From contig NZ_CAJHAD010000011.1 in assembly GCF_904846285.1 (NCBI RefSeq), positions 39,767-103,766 of the forward strand: a stretch of 64,000 nt of DNA, in the 5' to 3' direction. Positions 19,953 through 28,457 of the stretch are shown piece by piece. Every line of letters starts with the position of its first letter. Positions within the stretch are counted from its first letter, which is position 1. Below the pieces are notes generated by a model. That model did not search any database and was not told the DNA's origin. It saw only the letters and a list, made by a program, of their open reading frames with translations. This DNA comes from Psychrobacter immobilis (GTDB lineage Bacteria; Pseudomonadota; Gammaproteobacteria; Pseudomonadales; Moraxellaceae). Position numbers and translations under genes: made by a program.

Positions 19953-20633
19953 ATGGGAATAAAAAACTGTAGCACTTTATGGCTGCTAGTAACATCTATA
20001 GCGTTAGCTGGCTGCCAAACCACTTCAACTGCGCCGTCTAAAGAGTTACCTCAACATGAAAACATCAGGACGATGCAATCAGCGATTGATTCAGATAGTG
20101 ACGGTGTGCTTGAGGATATAGACGAATGCCCTGAAACGTCACCTAACGTGGTAGTTGATGCTAAAGGCTGTCCAATAATAATTGAGGGGGGCGAGGCACT
20201 AGAGATGGAATTACGAGGATTTTTTGCACCGCTGAGTAGTCGATTAATTAATACCTATGATAAAGAGTTTGCAAAAATTGAAGAAAAGCTTAACGAATAT
20301 CCAGATGCTAATGTTTTTATCTTTGGGCACTTGTCATCGAATGAGCTTGCATTATCAAAGGGTAATGACAACTTATCACGCCAACGTGCACTTACTATTA
20401 AAAACAGACTCATAACCGAGCATTATATCGCATCTGACCGTATTACTACTTACGACTGCTTAGATCGGTATCCTTCTACCAACATAGACGATGATCCTGA
20501 ACAGATTGAATCCAAAGACAGAAGAGTGGTTTTTAAGGCAAGCAGACAAGTCAAGGATTTATCGAATCTAAAATACGAAGGTGATAGAGAGAGTTATGGT
20601 AAGTACGCCAAACACTGTGAGCTCTTCGAATAA
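19953..20633 (+). CDS. lipoprotein paralogue with thrombospondin-3 repeat and OmpA-like domain
   Basis: Tandem relative of the preceding gene with the same layout. It has a lipobox LAGC with Cys at about residue 21, an Asp-rich repeat (DSDSDGVLEDIDECP, about 47-61) ending in KGCP, and an OmpA-like region (about 80-195) containing LSRQRALTIKNRLITEHYI. The GHTD-like position reads GHLSSNE, again lacking the Asp. The two extra cysteines (TYDCLDRYP and KHCELFE near the C-terminus) are at equivalent places, which supports descent by duplication and a conserved disulfide. Probably outer-membrane anchored; function unknown. Confidence 0.85.
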   Translation: MGIKNCSTLWLLVTSIALAGCQTTSTAPSKELPQHENIRTMQSAIDSDSDGVLEDIDECPETSPNVVVDAKGCPIIIEGGEALEMELRGFFAPLSSRLINTYDKEFAKIEEKLNEYPDANVFIFGHLSSNELALSKGNDNLSRQRALTIKNRLITEHYIASDRITTYDCLDRYPSTNIDDDPEQIESKDRRVVFKASRQVKDLSNLKYEGDRESYGKYAKHCELFE

Positions 20634-20669
20634 TAACGACTGATTTTCATCAATCTTTAAAACTTAACC

Positions 20670-21581
20670 TTACCCTAACGCCGAAAACAACACCATTAAC
20701 ACTGGCGAGACAATATTAATAATAAAACCAAAACTAATCGCCAGCGGTACGACTTTTAGCCCGCCAGATTGTTGAATAATAGGCAGGGTAAAATCCAAAC
20801 TGGTCGCGCCGCCAAGACCGACCGCTGCTGATGGATATTTGCGCATAAAGACGGGAATAAATAATAGCGCAAAGAACTCACGTACCAAGTCATTAAATAG
20901 CGCCACACTGCCCCAAACCGCGCCATAAGCATCGGTCATGATAATCGCTGATAGCGAATACCAACCAAACCCTGATGCCAGTGCCAAGCCTTTTGTCCAT
21001 GATACATCGGTAAACATCAGCGCGAAAATAAGTCCGCCAACCAATACCGATAGCGTAAAAATAACGCTCATTTCAACGCCGCGTTTATTGAGCAGTACTT
21101 CTTTTAAGGTAATGCCCGAGCCTTTTAGACCAATACCAACCAGTAAGATTAATACCATTAGCATTGCGGTCATGGTGTTTTCAGGTGGCATATAATCGGC
21201 TGGCAAGAAATAGCCAATCACAAAACCAATCGCTACGCAAAATACTTGTGCTAGGCTGCCGCGAATACTGACACGGTGCTCTTTGGATTTGACGCTGGGC
21301 TTTTTGGCATGCCACGGGCGCAAATGATCAAATAACATCAGGGCAAACAAACCACTGCCAATTGTCAAAATCGATAGGATGGTGACATAAAGTGCGATTT
21401 CACCTATTTGACTGCCCAGCCCTTCGACTTGTGACAGCTCAATACCGATGAGGGTTAAGATGACATAAACCAAGTACGACAAGCCTTTATCAGCAAGCTT
21501 GGTCATGGTTGGGTTTGAGGGGATGGCAAAACCAATAAACATTGGCATTAAGACCAAAACAAGGGTAATCAGGCTTTGCAT
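20670..21581 (-). CDS. lysO: lysine exporter LysO family membrane protein
   Basis: Integral membrane protein of the LysO (YbjE, DUF340) family, known in E. coli to export lysine. Eight or more hydrophobic segments are visible. The N-terminus MQSLITLVLVLMPMFIGFAI and the later stretch containing VVPLAISFGFIINIVSPVLM match the family. The frame extends further upstream to a TTG at 21662 and an ATG at 21653. I choose ATG 21581 because it gives about 303 residues (E. coli 299) and places the first helix at the N-terminus; none of the starts has a strong ribosome site. Family assignment is firmer than substrate. Confidence 0.82.
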   Translation of the reverse strand: MQSLITLVLVLMPMFIGFAIPSNPTMTKLADKGLSYLVYVILTLIGIELSQVEGLGSQIGEIALYVTILSILTIGSGLFALMLFDHLRPWHAKKPSVKSKEHRVSIRGSLAQVFCVAIGFVIGYFLPADYMPPENTMTAMLMVLILLVGIGLKGSGITLKEVLLNKRGVEMSVIFTLSVLVGGLIFALMFTDVSWTKGLALASGFGWYSLSAIIMTDAYGAVWGSVALFNDLVREFFALLFIPVFMRKYPSAAVGLGGATSLDFTLPIIQQSGGLKVVPLAISFGFIINIVSPVLMVLFSALG

Positions 21582-21718
21582 GTCGGCAGACTCGTCATTT
21601 TTAAACAAGGCGTTTTTGGGAGGGCATTTCTCAGAAGCTGGGGATTGTATCATATCAGGCAAGCAATACTGACACTACTCAAGCAAAATTCGACATGAAT
21701 GTGCCAGTTTAGGGCGGA

Positions 21719-23623
21719 CTAGCAGCCAATTGCCAATGCATCATCTTTGTTAATTAAAGGGAGGTGGTCTTGGCTATGTTTAACGGATTTATCTACGCAA
21801 AGATTCTGCTCATCTGATTGCTTTAATAGAGGCTCAATCACACTCGTCCGAGGTGTGGTTGTTAAGTCAGGATAGTCTTTTCGGTAATGGCCACCGCGGC
21901 TCTCATGACGCTGATAAGCAGATTGAATAATCAAGGTCGCTAATTGTAATTGTCTTGCTAATTGAAAGTAAGGCAGCTCATTCAAAATAGTAGCGTTGTC
22001 TTTATTGTCGATAGCTAGTTGATTAGAGTCATAACAGTTAAGTTGTTGTTGCCATTGCTGTATTTGTACCAACGCTTGTTCTAACTGCTGAGCATCACGA
22101 GTAATGCCCATATGGGAGGTCATCAAAGCTTTTAATCCTGCGGTTATTGCAGTGGTGTCAGCATCCGTATGGACGTGGTAATTGTCATTACAATTACTTT
22201 CATGTTCAGTAGACGATGGCAAAGTAATGCGCTGATAATCTCGAAGCGTTGGCGCTATCCACGTATCATGGATTAATTTGTCTAAATTAGCATGAGGTAA
22301 AGTCGTTTCTAACGTTTCTATTGCTGCTAAATAGCGCGGCAAGTCAGCAGCGATATTGCGCCCAATGACCACACATTCTAATAGAGAATTGCTTGCTAAG
22401 CGGTTTGCTCCATGTAGACCTGTATAAGCAACTTCGCCTGCGGCATAAAGCCCTGCCACATCGGTCAAACCATTGGCAGACGTCACTACACCGCCGCAAC
22501 TATAGTGAGCGGTAGGGGCAACTGGAATAGGGTCAGTAGTGATATCAATACCGAGATCTAGTAGTGTCTGATAAATTTGCGGGAAATGCTCTTGCAAAAA
22601 TTCCGCTGGCAAGTGACTGACATCAAGATGTACATAGCCAAGTCCGTTGGTATTAATTTGCTCAGCGATGGCACGGGCGACGATATCTCTTGGAGCCAGC
22701 TCTGCACGCTTATCAATATCGAGCATAAAACGTTTGCCCGTTTGCGGACAATACAAGCGTCCACCTTCACCGCGTAATGCCTCGGATATTAGAAAGCTAC
22801 TGTCATCTAAGGCTAAGCCAGTTGGGTGAAATTGAATAAATTCCAAATTAGCCAAGCGGCAACCCGCTTGCCATGCCATCATCACGCCATCGCCGACACA
22901 GACATTCGGCGCACTGGCACGCTTAAATAACTGTCCTAAACCGCCACTCGCTAATACGACAGCGCGACTATGAAAGGTAAGTTTACGTTGATTGACATGA
23001 TCAAAAACAAGCGCACCTTGGCATTGCTTATTTGGATTAGCGCTGTTTTGTAAAAGGCTCAGTGCTTCATGGTAGGGCAAGATAGTAATATTGGATGCAG
23101 CTTGTGCTTTTAGAGTCAAGGCTTCCATAATATGGCGGCCAGTGGCATCATCGGCATGTGCAACGCGCCGACAGCCATGACCGCCTTCTTTGGTCAGATG
23201 CAAATCGCTAGTCTGTAATGCCGCTAAAGGATTTACATTATTATATGGCTGTCTTTCCTGTTGAGGAATCAGGGTAAAAGGTACGCCTTGCTCACATAAC
23301 CATTGGACGGCTTGCTGTCCAGCGCTGAGGATATTAGTGGTATTATCAGTCTCACATAATCCTGCACCAGCGATGAGTGTATCAGCGATATGATCAGCGA
23401 CACGGTCATTCTTATCTAGACTGGCTGCAATTCCGCCTTGGGCATAATGGCTTGAGCAAACGTCCATTGCTGCTTTACTTAATACGGTAACGCTTAGCGA
23501 CTTTGGCAAGGCGAGAGCAGTGCTTAGTCCTGCAAGACCAGCACCAATGATAAGGACGTCTGTCTGGACAGTATTCTCAGCATTGTTAGTCTTTATCTTA
23601 TCCGCTGACCATGCCTCGTTCAT
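21719..23623 (-). CDS. nadB: L-aspartate oxidase
   Basis: FAD enzyme oxidising L-aspartate to iminoaspartate, the first step of de novo NAD synthesis. It hands the product to NadA. The FAD-binding motif VLIIGAGLAGLSTALALP is at about residues 23-40. The succinate dehydrogenase/fumarate reductase-like flavoprotein core follows (for example HPTGLALDD and REGGRLYCP-like stretches), then the C-terminal helical domain. Start chosen at ATG 23623, one base after the nadA stop, with GGAG nine bases upstream; the longer frame into nadA is spurious. At 634 residues it is longer than E. coli NadB (540), with insertions in the C-terminal part. Confidence 0.95.
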   Translation of the reverse strand: MNEAWSADKIKTNNAENTVQTDVLIIGAGLAGLSTALALPKSLSVTVLSKAAMDVCSSHYAQGGIAASLDKNDRVADHIADTLIAGAGLCETDNTTNILSAGQQAVQWLCEQGVPFTLIPQQERQPYNNVNPLAALQTSDLHLTKEGGHGCRRVAHADDATGRHIMEALTLKAQAASNITILPYHEALSLLQNSANPNKQCQGALVFDHVNQRKLTFHSRAVVLASGGLGQLFKRASAPNVCVGDGVMMAWQAGCRLANLEFIQFHPTGLALDDSSFLISEALRGEGGRLYCPQTGKRFMLDIDKRAELAPRDIVARAIAEQINTNGLGYVHLDVSHLPAEFLQEHFPQIYQTLLDLGIDITTDPIPVAPTAHYSCGGVVTSANGLTDVAGLYAAGEVAYTGLHGANRLASNSLLECVVIGRNIAADLPRYLAAIETLETTLPHANLDKLIHDTWIAPTLRDYQRITLPSSTEHESNCNDNYHVHTDADTTAITAGLKALMTSHMGITRDAQQLEQALVQIQQWQQQLNCYDSNQLAIDNKDNATILNELPYFQLARQLQLATLIIQSAYQRHESRGGHYRKDYPDLTTTPRTSVIEPLLKQSDEQNLCVDKSVKHSQDHLPLINKDDALAIGC

Positions 23624-23624
23624 A

Positions 23625-24764
23625 TTACGCCGCTCCAACATTGGCAAATAATTTGCGGTCTTTGACAATGTCACCGCTCGCGGCCACCCGTTGCTTTTGC
23701 GCTTCAGCAAAATCAAGCATACGTTGGAGTGGTTTTTTGGCAGCTGTCGCCAGCTCTTGCGTCATGAGCACTTCACCGCTATGCTGAGTCAGACATTGTT
23801 CAATCCCTTTTAAGCCATTCATTGCCATCCAAGGACAAAAAGCACAGCTTTTACAACTGGCGCTCTCACCAGCGGTCGGGGCAGCTAAGAAACGTTTGTG
23901 TGGCGAGCGCTTTTGCATCTCGTGCAAGATACCCAAGTCGGTAGCGACAATAAAGGTATCGGCATCCATCTCATACGTTGATTGCAACAGCTTACTGGTC
24001 GAACCGACCACATCGGCCAGTGCTACGACGCTATCAGGTGATTCAGGATGCACCAATACTTTGGCGTTTGGGTGTTCCTCTTTTAATTGCATCAGCTCAG
24101 TGGCTTTAAATTCATTATGCACCAAGCACGACCCTTGCCAGAGCAGCATATCCGCGCCAGTCTCTTGGGCGATATATTTACCCAAATGGCGGTCAGGTCC
24201 CCAAATGATTGGCTCGCCTTTGTCATGCAAATGACGGACGATATCGATACCAACGGATGAGGTAACTACCCAATCGGCGCGGGCTTTCACAGCAGCGCTG
24301 GTATTGGCATAAACCACCACGGTACGCTCAGAGTGAGCATCACAAAACGCGGAAAACTCGTCAGCGGGACAGCCCAAATCAAGCGAACACTCAGCCTCCA
24401 AATCTGGCATGAGTACTGTTTTTTCCATACTCAGTATTTTTGCTGACTCACCCATAAAGCGGACGCCAGCGACGACCAATGTCTGCGCACTATGCGCTTG
24501 CCCAAAGCGAGCCATTTCGAGCGAATCACCAACACAACCGCCAGTTGCCAATGCCAAATCCTGAATAAAAGGATCGACATAGTAATGGGCAACCAATACT
24601 GCATTATGCTCTTTCAACAGCTGCTTAATATTATCTTCAACAGCAAGTCGTTCCGCACGCGGCAAATCCGCTGGGATTTTAGCTTTGGCGTATTCGATAT
24701 TCATCTGAGTGGCGATGCGATTATCAGTGCTCATGATTGGCGCGTCATAGGGATAAGTTTTCAT
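23625..24764 (-). CDS. nadA: quinolinate synthase
   Basis: [4Fe-4S] enzyme condensing iminoaspartate with dihydroxyacetone phosphate to quinolinate. The cluster cysteines are visible in [19 protein letters not shown] and [11 protein letters not shown]. The protein is 379 residues from ATG 24764, which has AAAGG nine bases upstream; the frame extends to 24869, but that part runs through the promoter and operator and is unlikely to be translated. It forms an operon with nadB, one base apart. A palindromic operator (24851-24871) sits inside its promoter, so repression by the divergent NadQ-like gene is likely. Confidence 0.95.
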   Translation of the reverse strand: MKTYPYDAPIMSTDNRIATQMNIEYAKAKIPADLPRAERLAVEDNIKQLLKEHNAVLVAHYYVDPFIQDLALATGGCVGDSLEMARFGQAHSAQTLVVAGVRFMGESAKILSMEKTVLMPDLEAECSLDLGCPADEFSAFCDAHSERTVVVYANTSAAVKARADWVVTSSVGIDIVRHLHDKGEPIIWGPDRHLGKYIAQETGADMLLWQGSCLVHNEFKATELMQLKEEHPNAKVLVHPESPDSVVALADVVGSTSKLLQSTYEMDADTFIVATDLGILHEMQKRSPHKRFLAAPTAGESASCKSCAFCPWMAMNGLKGIEQCLTQHSGEVLMTQELATAAKKPLQRMLDFAEAQKQRVAASGDIVKDRKLFANVGAA

Positions 24765-25082
24765 AAGTGCAACCTTTAGTACATTAACGACAAATGAAGT
24801 GTTGTTAGAAATAAGACAGTTAAATACGGTGAATGAATGAAGTGTTTTAATTATGCTCATTTTGAGCATAAATACAAGTATTTTTTATAGTCTGCTTCTA
24901 AAACGATACATAATCCGTCAAAAATTACCTTGCTGGCTATCTTTTTTATTGCCTTCAATAATGTCTATTTACAACCCAAAGCTATGATAGCTTTCGATTC
25001 ACGCTATACTAGTCGTGGTTATAAACACTTCATTTTTGAAACTCTCATTTTACGTTTAAACATAAAGGAAACCTTTAAAGCC
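24765..25082. promoter_or_regulatory. divergent nadA/nadQ control region
   Basis: 318 bases between nadA (minus) and the NadQ-like regulator (plus). For nadA, a minus-strand TTGTAT (24872-24877) and CATAAT (24850-24855) are 16 bases apart, flanking the palindrome. For the regulator, TTGAGC (24862-24867) and TTATAG (24885-24890) are 17 bases apart. The operator therefore overlaps both promoters. Promoter boxes are read by eye. Confidence 0.6.
24851..24871. promoter_or_regulatory. NAD-regulon operator (perfect palindrome)
   Basis: Perfect 9-base inverted repeat TTATGCTCA-TTT-TGAGCATAA. A near copy lies upstream of nadC. It sits between the predicted -35 and -10 of nadA and over the -35 of the regulator gene, the position expected of a repressor site. 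Confidence 0.75.
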
Positions 25083-26117
25083 ATGACGTTGTCTTATTCG
25101 CATTCGCATCAACAAGGTAGTGGGACGACAGAAGTGGTCGCCGTGCTGGTAGCGATTACTGAGCACCGCGCGCGCGTTTTAACGGTTGACCAAGGCAAGC
25201 TATTGCCAAATGGTCCGTTGATGCCATTACATCGCTCACTACAAGCGGGCGTACGTCAATGGGTCGAGGAGCAAACGCAGCAGCCGCTTGGTTATTTGGA
25301 GCAGCTATATACTTTTGTGGATACCAATCGGCGCAACGTCGATGGTCATGCGCTGGTGTATGTCAGCTACCTAGGGTTGGTACAAGAAGCGCAAATGCAG
25401 GAGCTGCCAAGCCAAGCATTATGGCGCGATTGGTACGATTATTTTCCGTGGGAAAATCACTTGAATGGTATGCCAAGTATGATTATGAATCATATTGTGC
25501 CAGCGTTATTAAGCTGGGCAGATAGCGCAAAAGAATTGGTCGTGCAGCAGCGCCGCCTTCAGCGTATTGGTTTATGCTGGGGATTCAGTGAAGAGACTTT
25601 AACCATTGATAGTTTCAAAGATACGGACAAAGCACTAAATGCTGATAAGGCTTATGAAAATAGAGAATGGGTAGCCGAGCACGTCTTGCTGCGTTATGAG
25701 ATGCTTTATGAAGCAGGATTAATCCCTGAAGCGCCGACTTATCCGCCCAGTTATCAGCTGCAACTACCGACAAATTGGTCGCAGTTAATAGGTGTGCCGA
25801 TGTATTACGACCATCGCCGCGTGATTGCGACTGCCATCTCAAGGTTACGTGCAAAAATTGAATATCGACCGCTTATCTTTGGTTTGATGCCCGATGTGTT
25901 TACCTTATCACAGCTGCAACAAAGTGTTGAAGCGTTATCAGGGGTACCCTTACACAAGCAAAACTTCCGCCGTCTACTTGATGCGCAAAACCTTGTCATG
26001 GAGACGGGGCAGAGTAGTAGCGCTCAACGTGGTCGCCCTGCCAAGCTTTATCGCTTTCGCCATGATATTGAGCTACAAAGCTTACTGATGGATAGTAAAT
26101 TGCCTAAACGAAAATAG
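25083..26117 (+). CDS. nadQ: NadQ/NrtR-type Nudix-related transcriptional regulator
   Basis: Probable repressor of NAD biosynthesis. The N-terminal half (residues about 10-150) is Nudix-like but lacks an intact catalytic Nudix box (the region LQAGVRQWVEEQTQQPLGYL has a degenerate version), as expected of a ligand sensor. The C-terminal part (about 250-340) resembles the winged-helix domain of NrtR proteins, with the characteristic GRPAKLYRFRHDIE. Start taken at ATG 25083, which gives a natural N-terminus; the frame is open upstream to 24930 through the control region. It lies between nadA and nadC, both preceded by the same palindrome. Choice of NadQ (COG4111) over NrtR is by architecture and context. 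Confidence 0.82.
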   Translation: MTLSYSHSHQQGSGTTEVVAVLVAITEHRARVLTVDQGKLLPNGPLMPLHRSLQAGVRQWVEEQTQQPLGYLEQLYTFVDTNRRNVDGHALVYVSYLGLVQEAQMQELPSQALWRDWYDYFPWENHLNGMPSMIMNHIVPALLSWADSAKELVVQQRRLQRIGLCWGFSEETLTIDSFKDTDKALNADKAYENREWVAEHVLLRYEMLYEAGLIPEAPTYPPSYQLQLPTNWSQLIGVPMYYDHRRVIATAISRLRAKIEYRPLIFGLMPDVFTLSQLQQSVEALSGVPLHKQNFRRLLDAQNLVMETGQSSSAQRGRPAKLYRFRHDIELQSLLMDSKLPKRK

Positions 26118-26208
26118 CATCAACTGCATAAGCCTTTCTATACTAAAGCTAAATACTCATATCAAAACTAAATCATATTCGTTAATTTTATAAATTTGCA
26201 CCCTTTTC

Positions 26209-26237
26209 TTGCGGGGCTTTGCACTTTGCGCTATATT
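26209..26237 (+). promoter_or_regulatory. nadC promoter
   Basis: TTGCGG at 26209-26214 and TATATT at 26232-26237, separated by exactly 17 bases. The second NAD operator begins at the last base of the -10 box. Confidence 0.65.
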
Positions 26238-26257
26238 TATGCTCATTTTGAGTTTAA
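26237..26257. promoter_or_regulatory. NAD-regulon operator upstream of nadC (imperfect)
   Basis: TTATGCTCA-TTT-TGAGTTTAA, identical to the nadA operator in the left arm and centre and differing at two positions in the right arm. It overlaps the predicted transcription start of nadC, about 100 bases before the gene. Confidence 0.7.
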
Positions 26258-26359
26258 TTAAGCAGTATTTATTGCTTTTGTAAAGCCAAAGCGCACTCAG
26301 GCGCTATTTAATACGCATATAGCATGTAAAAAGCTAGCACACAAAAATAAGGGTCAAAT

Positions 26360-27220
26360 ATGACAGTTAAACAAGAACCAGCATTGGCCGAAATATTACT
26401 TAAGCCTTTAGTTGAAGCGGCATTAACGGAAGATTTAGGCAGGCGCGGTGATGTGACCTCACAAGCGACTATCCCAGCGGATATGCAAGCGCAACTACAG
26501 ATTAAAGCTCGGCAAGCAGGCGTGATATGCGGGATGGATTTGGCGCGCTTGTCTTTCGCTCTGATTGACGAGCAAATCGAGTTTATTGCTAAAGTCAATG
26601 ACGGTGCAATTGTCGAGGCGGGTACGGTACTGGCGATTGTGCGTGGTAACGCGCGGAATTTGCTAACCGCAGAGCGCACCGCGCTTAATTTCATGACTCA
26701 TTTAAGTGGTATTGCGACAGATACCAAAAAAATCGTCGATAGCGTCGCAGAATATCCGGCGCAAATTACCTGTACGCGTAAAACCATTCCTGGCTTACGT
26801 ATTGTACAAAAATACGCGGTACGCTGCGGCGGTGGGCGCAATCATCGCATGGGCTTGGATGATGCAATTTTAATTAAAGACAACCATATTGCTATCGCTG
26901 GTGATATCAAAACCGCTATTCAGCAAGCGCAAGATTTCGCTGGTCACCTGATTCCTATTGAGGTTGAAGTAGATACGTTAGCGCAGTTAGAGCAAGCGTT
27001 AGAAGCTGGCGTAAGTTTGGTGCTTTTGGATAATATGGCGCCTGATATATTGTCAAAAGCCGTCGCGATGTGTAAAGCTCGCGCCAAAACCGAAGCCTCC
27101 GGTGGTATCACTCCTGAAACGGTACAAGCAGTCGCAAAAACGGGCGTTGATTTTATTGCGATGGGTTATTTAACGCACAGCACGACGGCATTAGATATTG
27201 GCCTTGATTTTAGCGCCTAA
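26360..27220 (+). CDS. nadC: nicotinate-nucleotide pyrophosphorylase (carboxylating)
   Basis: Quinolinate phosphoribosyltransferase: quinolinate plus PRPP gives nicotinate mononucleotide, CO2 and pyrophosphate, linking the NadB-NadA product to the NAD pathway. 286 residues, family-typical. Conserved active-site sequence includes TCTRKTIPGLRIVQKYAVRC (about residues 137-156), GGGRNHRMGLDDAILIKDNH just after, and the C-terminal EASGGI. AAGGG about eight bases upstream supports the ATG. It is monocistronic, preceded by its own promoter with operator. Confidence 0.96.
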   Translation: MTVKQEPALAEILLKPLVEAALTEDLGRRGDVTSQATIPADMQAQLQIKARQAGVICGMDLARLSFALIDEQIEFIAKVNDGAIVEAGTVLAIVRGNARNLLTAERTALNFMTHLSGIATDTKKIVDSVAEYPAQITCTRKTIPGLRIVQKYAVRCGGGRNHRMGLDDAILIKDNHIAIAGDIKTAIQQAQDFAGHLIPIEVEVDTLAQLEQALEAGVSLVLLDNMAPDILSKAVAMCKARAKTEASGGITPETVQAVAKTGVDFIAMGYLTHSTTALDIGLDFSA

Positions 27221-27482
27221 GATTAATGTTTAGTCTAAATCGCGACCTAGTCTTATGGTTTATTTTTTGGCATAAATCTCGGCTAAACAGGTTATTAAAA
27301 GGACAGATTTGTACGGATATGCTATTGAATTGGTAAGGATGGGAAATTAAGCGAAGTTAATGATTTAATAGGCTTAACTGCCTATGCTACAATGCCGCTG
27401 CTACCGATTATAAGGTTATCCTTGCCTGTGCGCGATGACCTTATCTTTTGCCCGATTTGACCAATAGATAAGCGAGCGCTCA

Positions 27483-28124
27483 GTGGATACTGAAATTATC
27501 AAGATAATCTTAGCCTTTATGGTATTGATTAATCCTTTCGGCGCCTTGACGTTGTTTTTGGATTCAACTCGCGGCTATTCGCTAAATAATCGCCGTAAAG
27601 TAGCGCGTGTGGCTTGCCTGACGATTTTTATCACCATCAGCTTTTTTACCTTAGCAGGTGAGACGCTACTAAAAGCGTTGGGTATCTCGATTGGTTCATT
27701 CCAGTTAGCTGGCGGTATCTTAGTATTTTTAATCGCCTTAAATATGATGAATGGTGAAGGCAATCCGGTTAAGCCCGATCAAGAAAACTTTGATGTTGAC
27801 CATCTGCACGGTGCGCCGCCAACGATGGCAGCAGCGGTGGTGCCGATTGCTATTCCCATGATGATTGGACCCGGCGGTATTTCGACGGTGATTATTTATT
27901 CATCACAGGTGACTGGCATTTTGCAAGTCTCTGCTATATTGATTGCCGGTTTATTTATCAGCTTATTTTGTTATTTAGCGTTGATGGCAGCAGGTCGTAT
28001 CAGTCGTTTATTGGGCGATACAGGGCTAAATATTATGAGCCGAATCATGGGTATGTTACTCGCGGCAGTTGCTATCGAAATTATCGTTAATGGACTACGT
28101 ACTCTATTTCCTGATTTGATGTAA
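27483..28124 (+). CDS. MarC family (UPF0056) integral membrane protein
   Basis: Six-helix inner-membrane protein of the MarC/YchE family, whose function is unsettled. The name comes from a mar locus, but no role in resistance is established. Conserved features are LINPFGALTLFL (about residues 17-28) and IPIAIPMMIGPGGISTVIIY (about 121-140). 213 residues is typical. The start is GTG at 27483 with only a weak ribosome site. It stands alone between nadC and the tmm gene. Confidence 0.88.
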   Translation: MDTEIIKIILAFMVLINPFGALTLFLDSTRGYSLNNRRKVARVACLTIFITISFFTLAGETLLKALGISIGSFQLAGGILVFLIALNMMNGEGNPVKPDQENFDVDHLHGAPPTMAAAVVPIAIPMMIGPGGISTVIIYSSQVTGILQVSAILIAGLFISLFCYLALMAAGRISRLLGDTGLNIMSRIMGMLLAAVAIEIIVNGLRTLFPDLM

Positions 28125-28457
28125 GTATTATTTTTCTCTACATTTATTTAACCTTACTTCAGCGTTTTAACCTCATCGCTTGCACGGACTATATTATTAT
28201 ATTTTAAAATCCCAATTTTTAGGCTATGTAGAAAAGCATAGCCTATATCTCTCTAAATACTTTCAGTTAATATCAAGAAAAACCTAGGCCTCAACAAAAA
28301 ATACCAAGATTCTAACTTAAAAGGTTGTTTTATAACTGCTTTTTTAAGTTTTATAGTACTTGCAAAAACTTTAATCAATTACCAAAAGTCTGCTATCAAA
28401 ACGTCATCCATACAAATATGTTATAATAGAGGTACGATGATATTATAGGAGTTGGTT
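28125..28457. other. intergenic region with hairpin and tmm promoter
   Basis: 333 AT-rich bases. It contains a 9-base inverted repeat TAGGCTATG/CATAGCCTA (28220-28245) without a following T run, which may be a weak terminator of the MarC gene. It also contains an extended -10 box upstream of tmm. No gene is seen. Confidence 0.5.
28419..28427 (+). promoter_or_regulatory. extended -10 promoter element of tmm
   Basis: TGTTATAAT, a perfect extended -10 (TGnTATAAT), 30 bases before the gene. No good -35 is seen at the proper distance, which is common for extended -10 promoters. Confidence 0.55.

Noticed and set aside
25083..26117. Active Nudix hydrolase for the gene between nadA and nadC
   Set aside because: The catalytic Nudix box is degenerate and the C-terminus looks like a winged helix, so a regulator fits better.
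28220..28245. 9-base hairpin after the MarC-family gene as an intrinsic terminator
   Set aside because: No T run on either strand; mentioned only within the intergenic entry.
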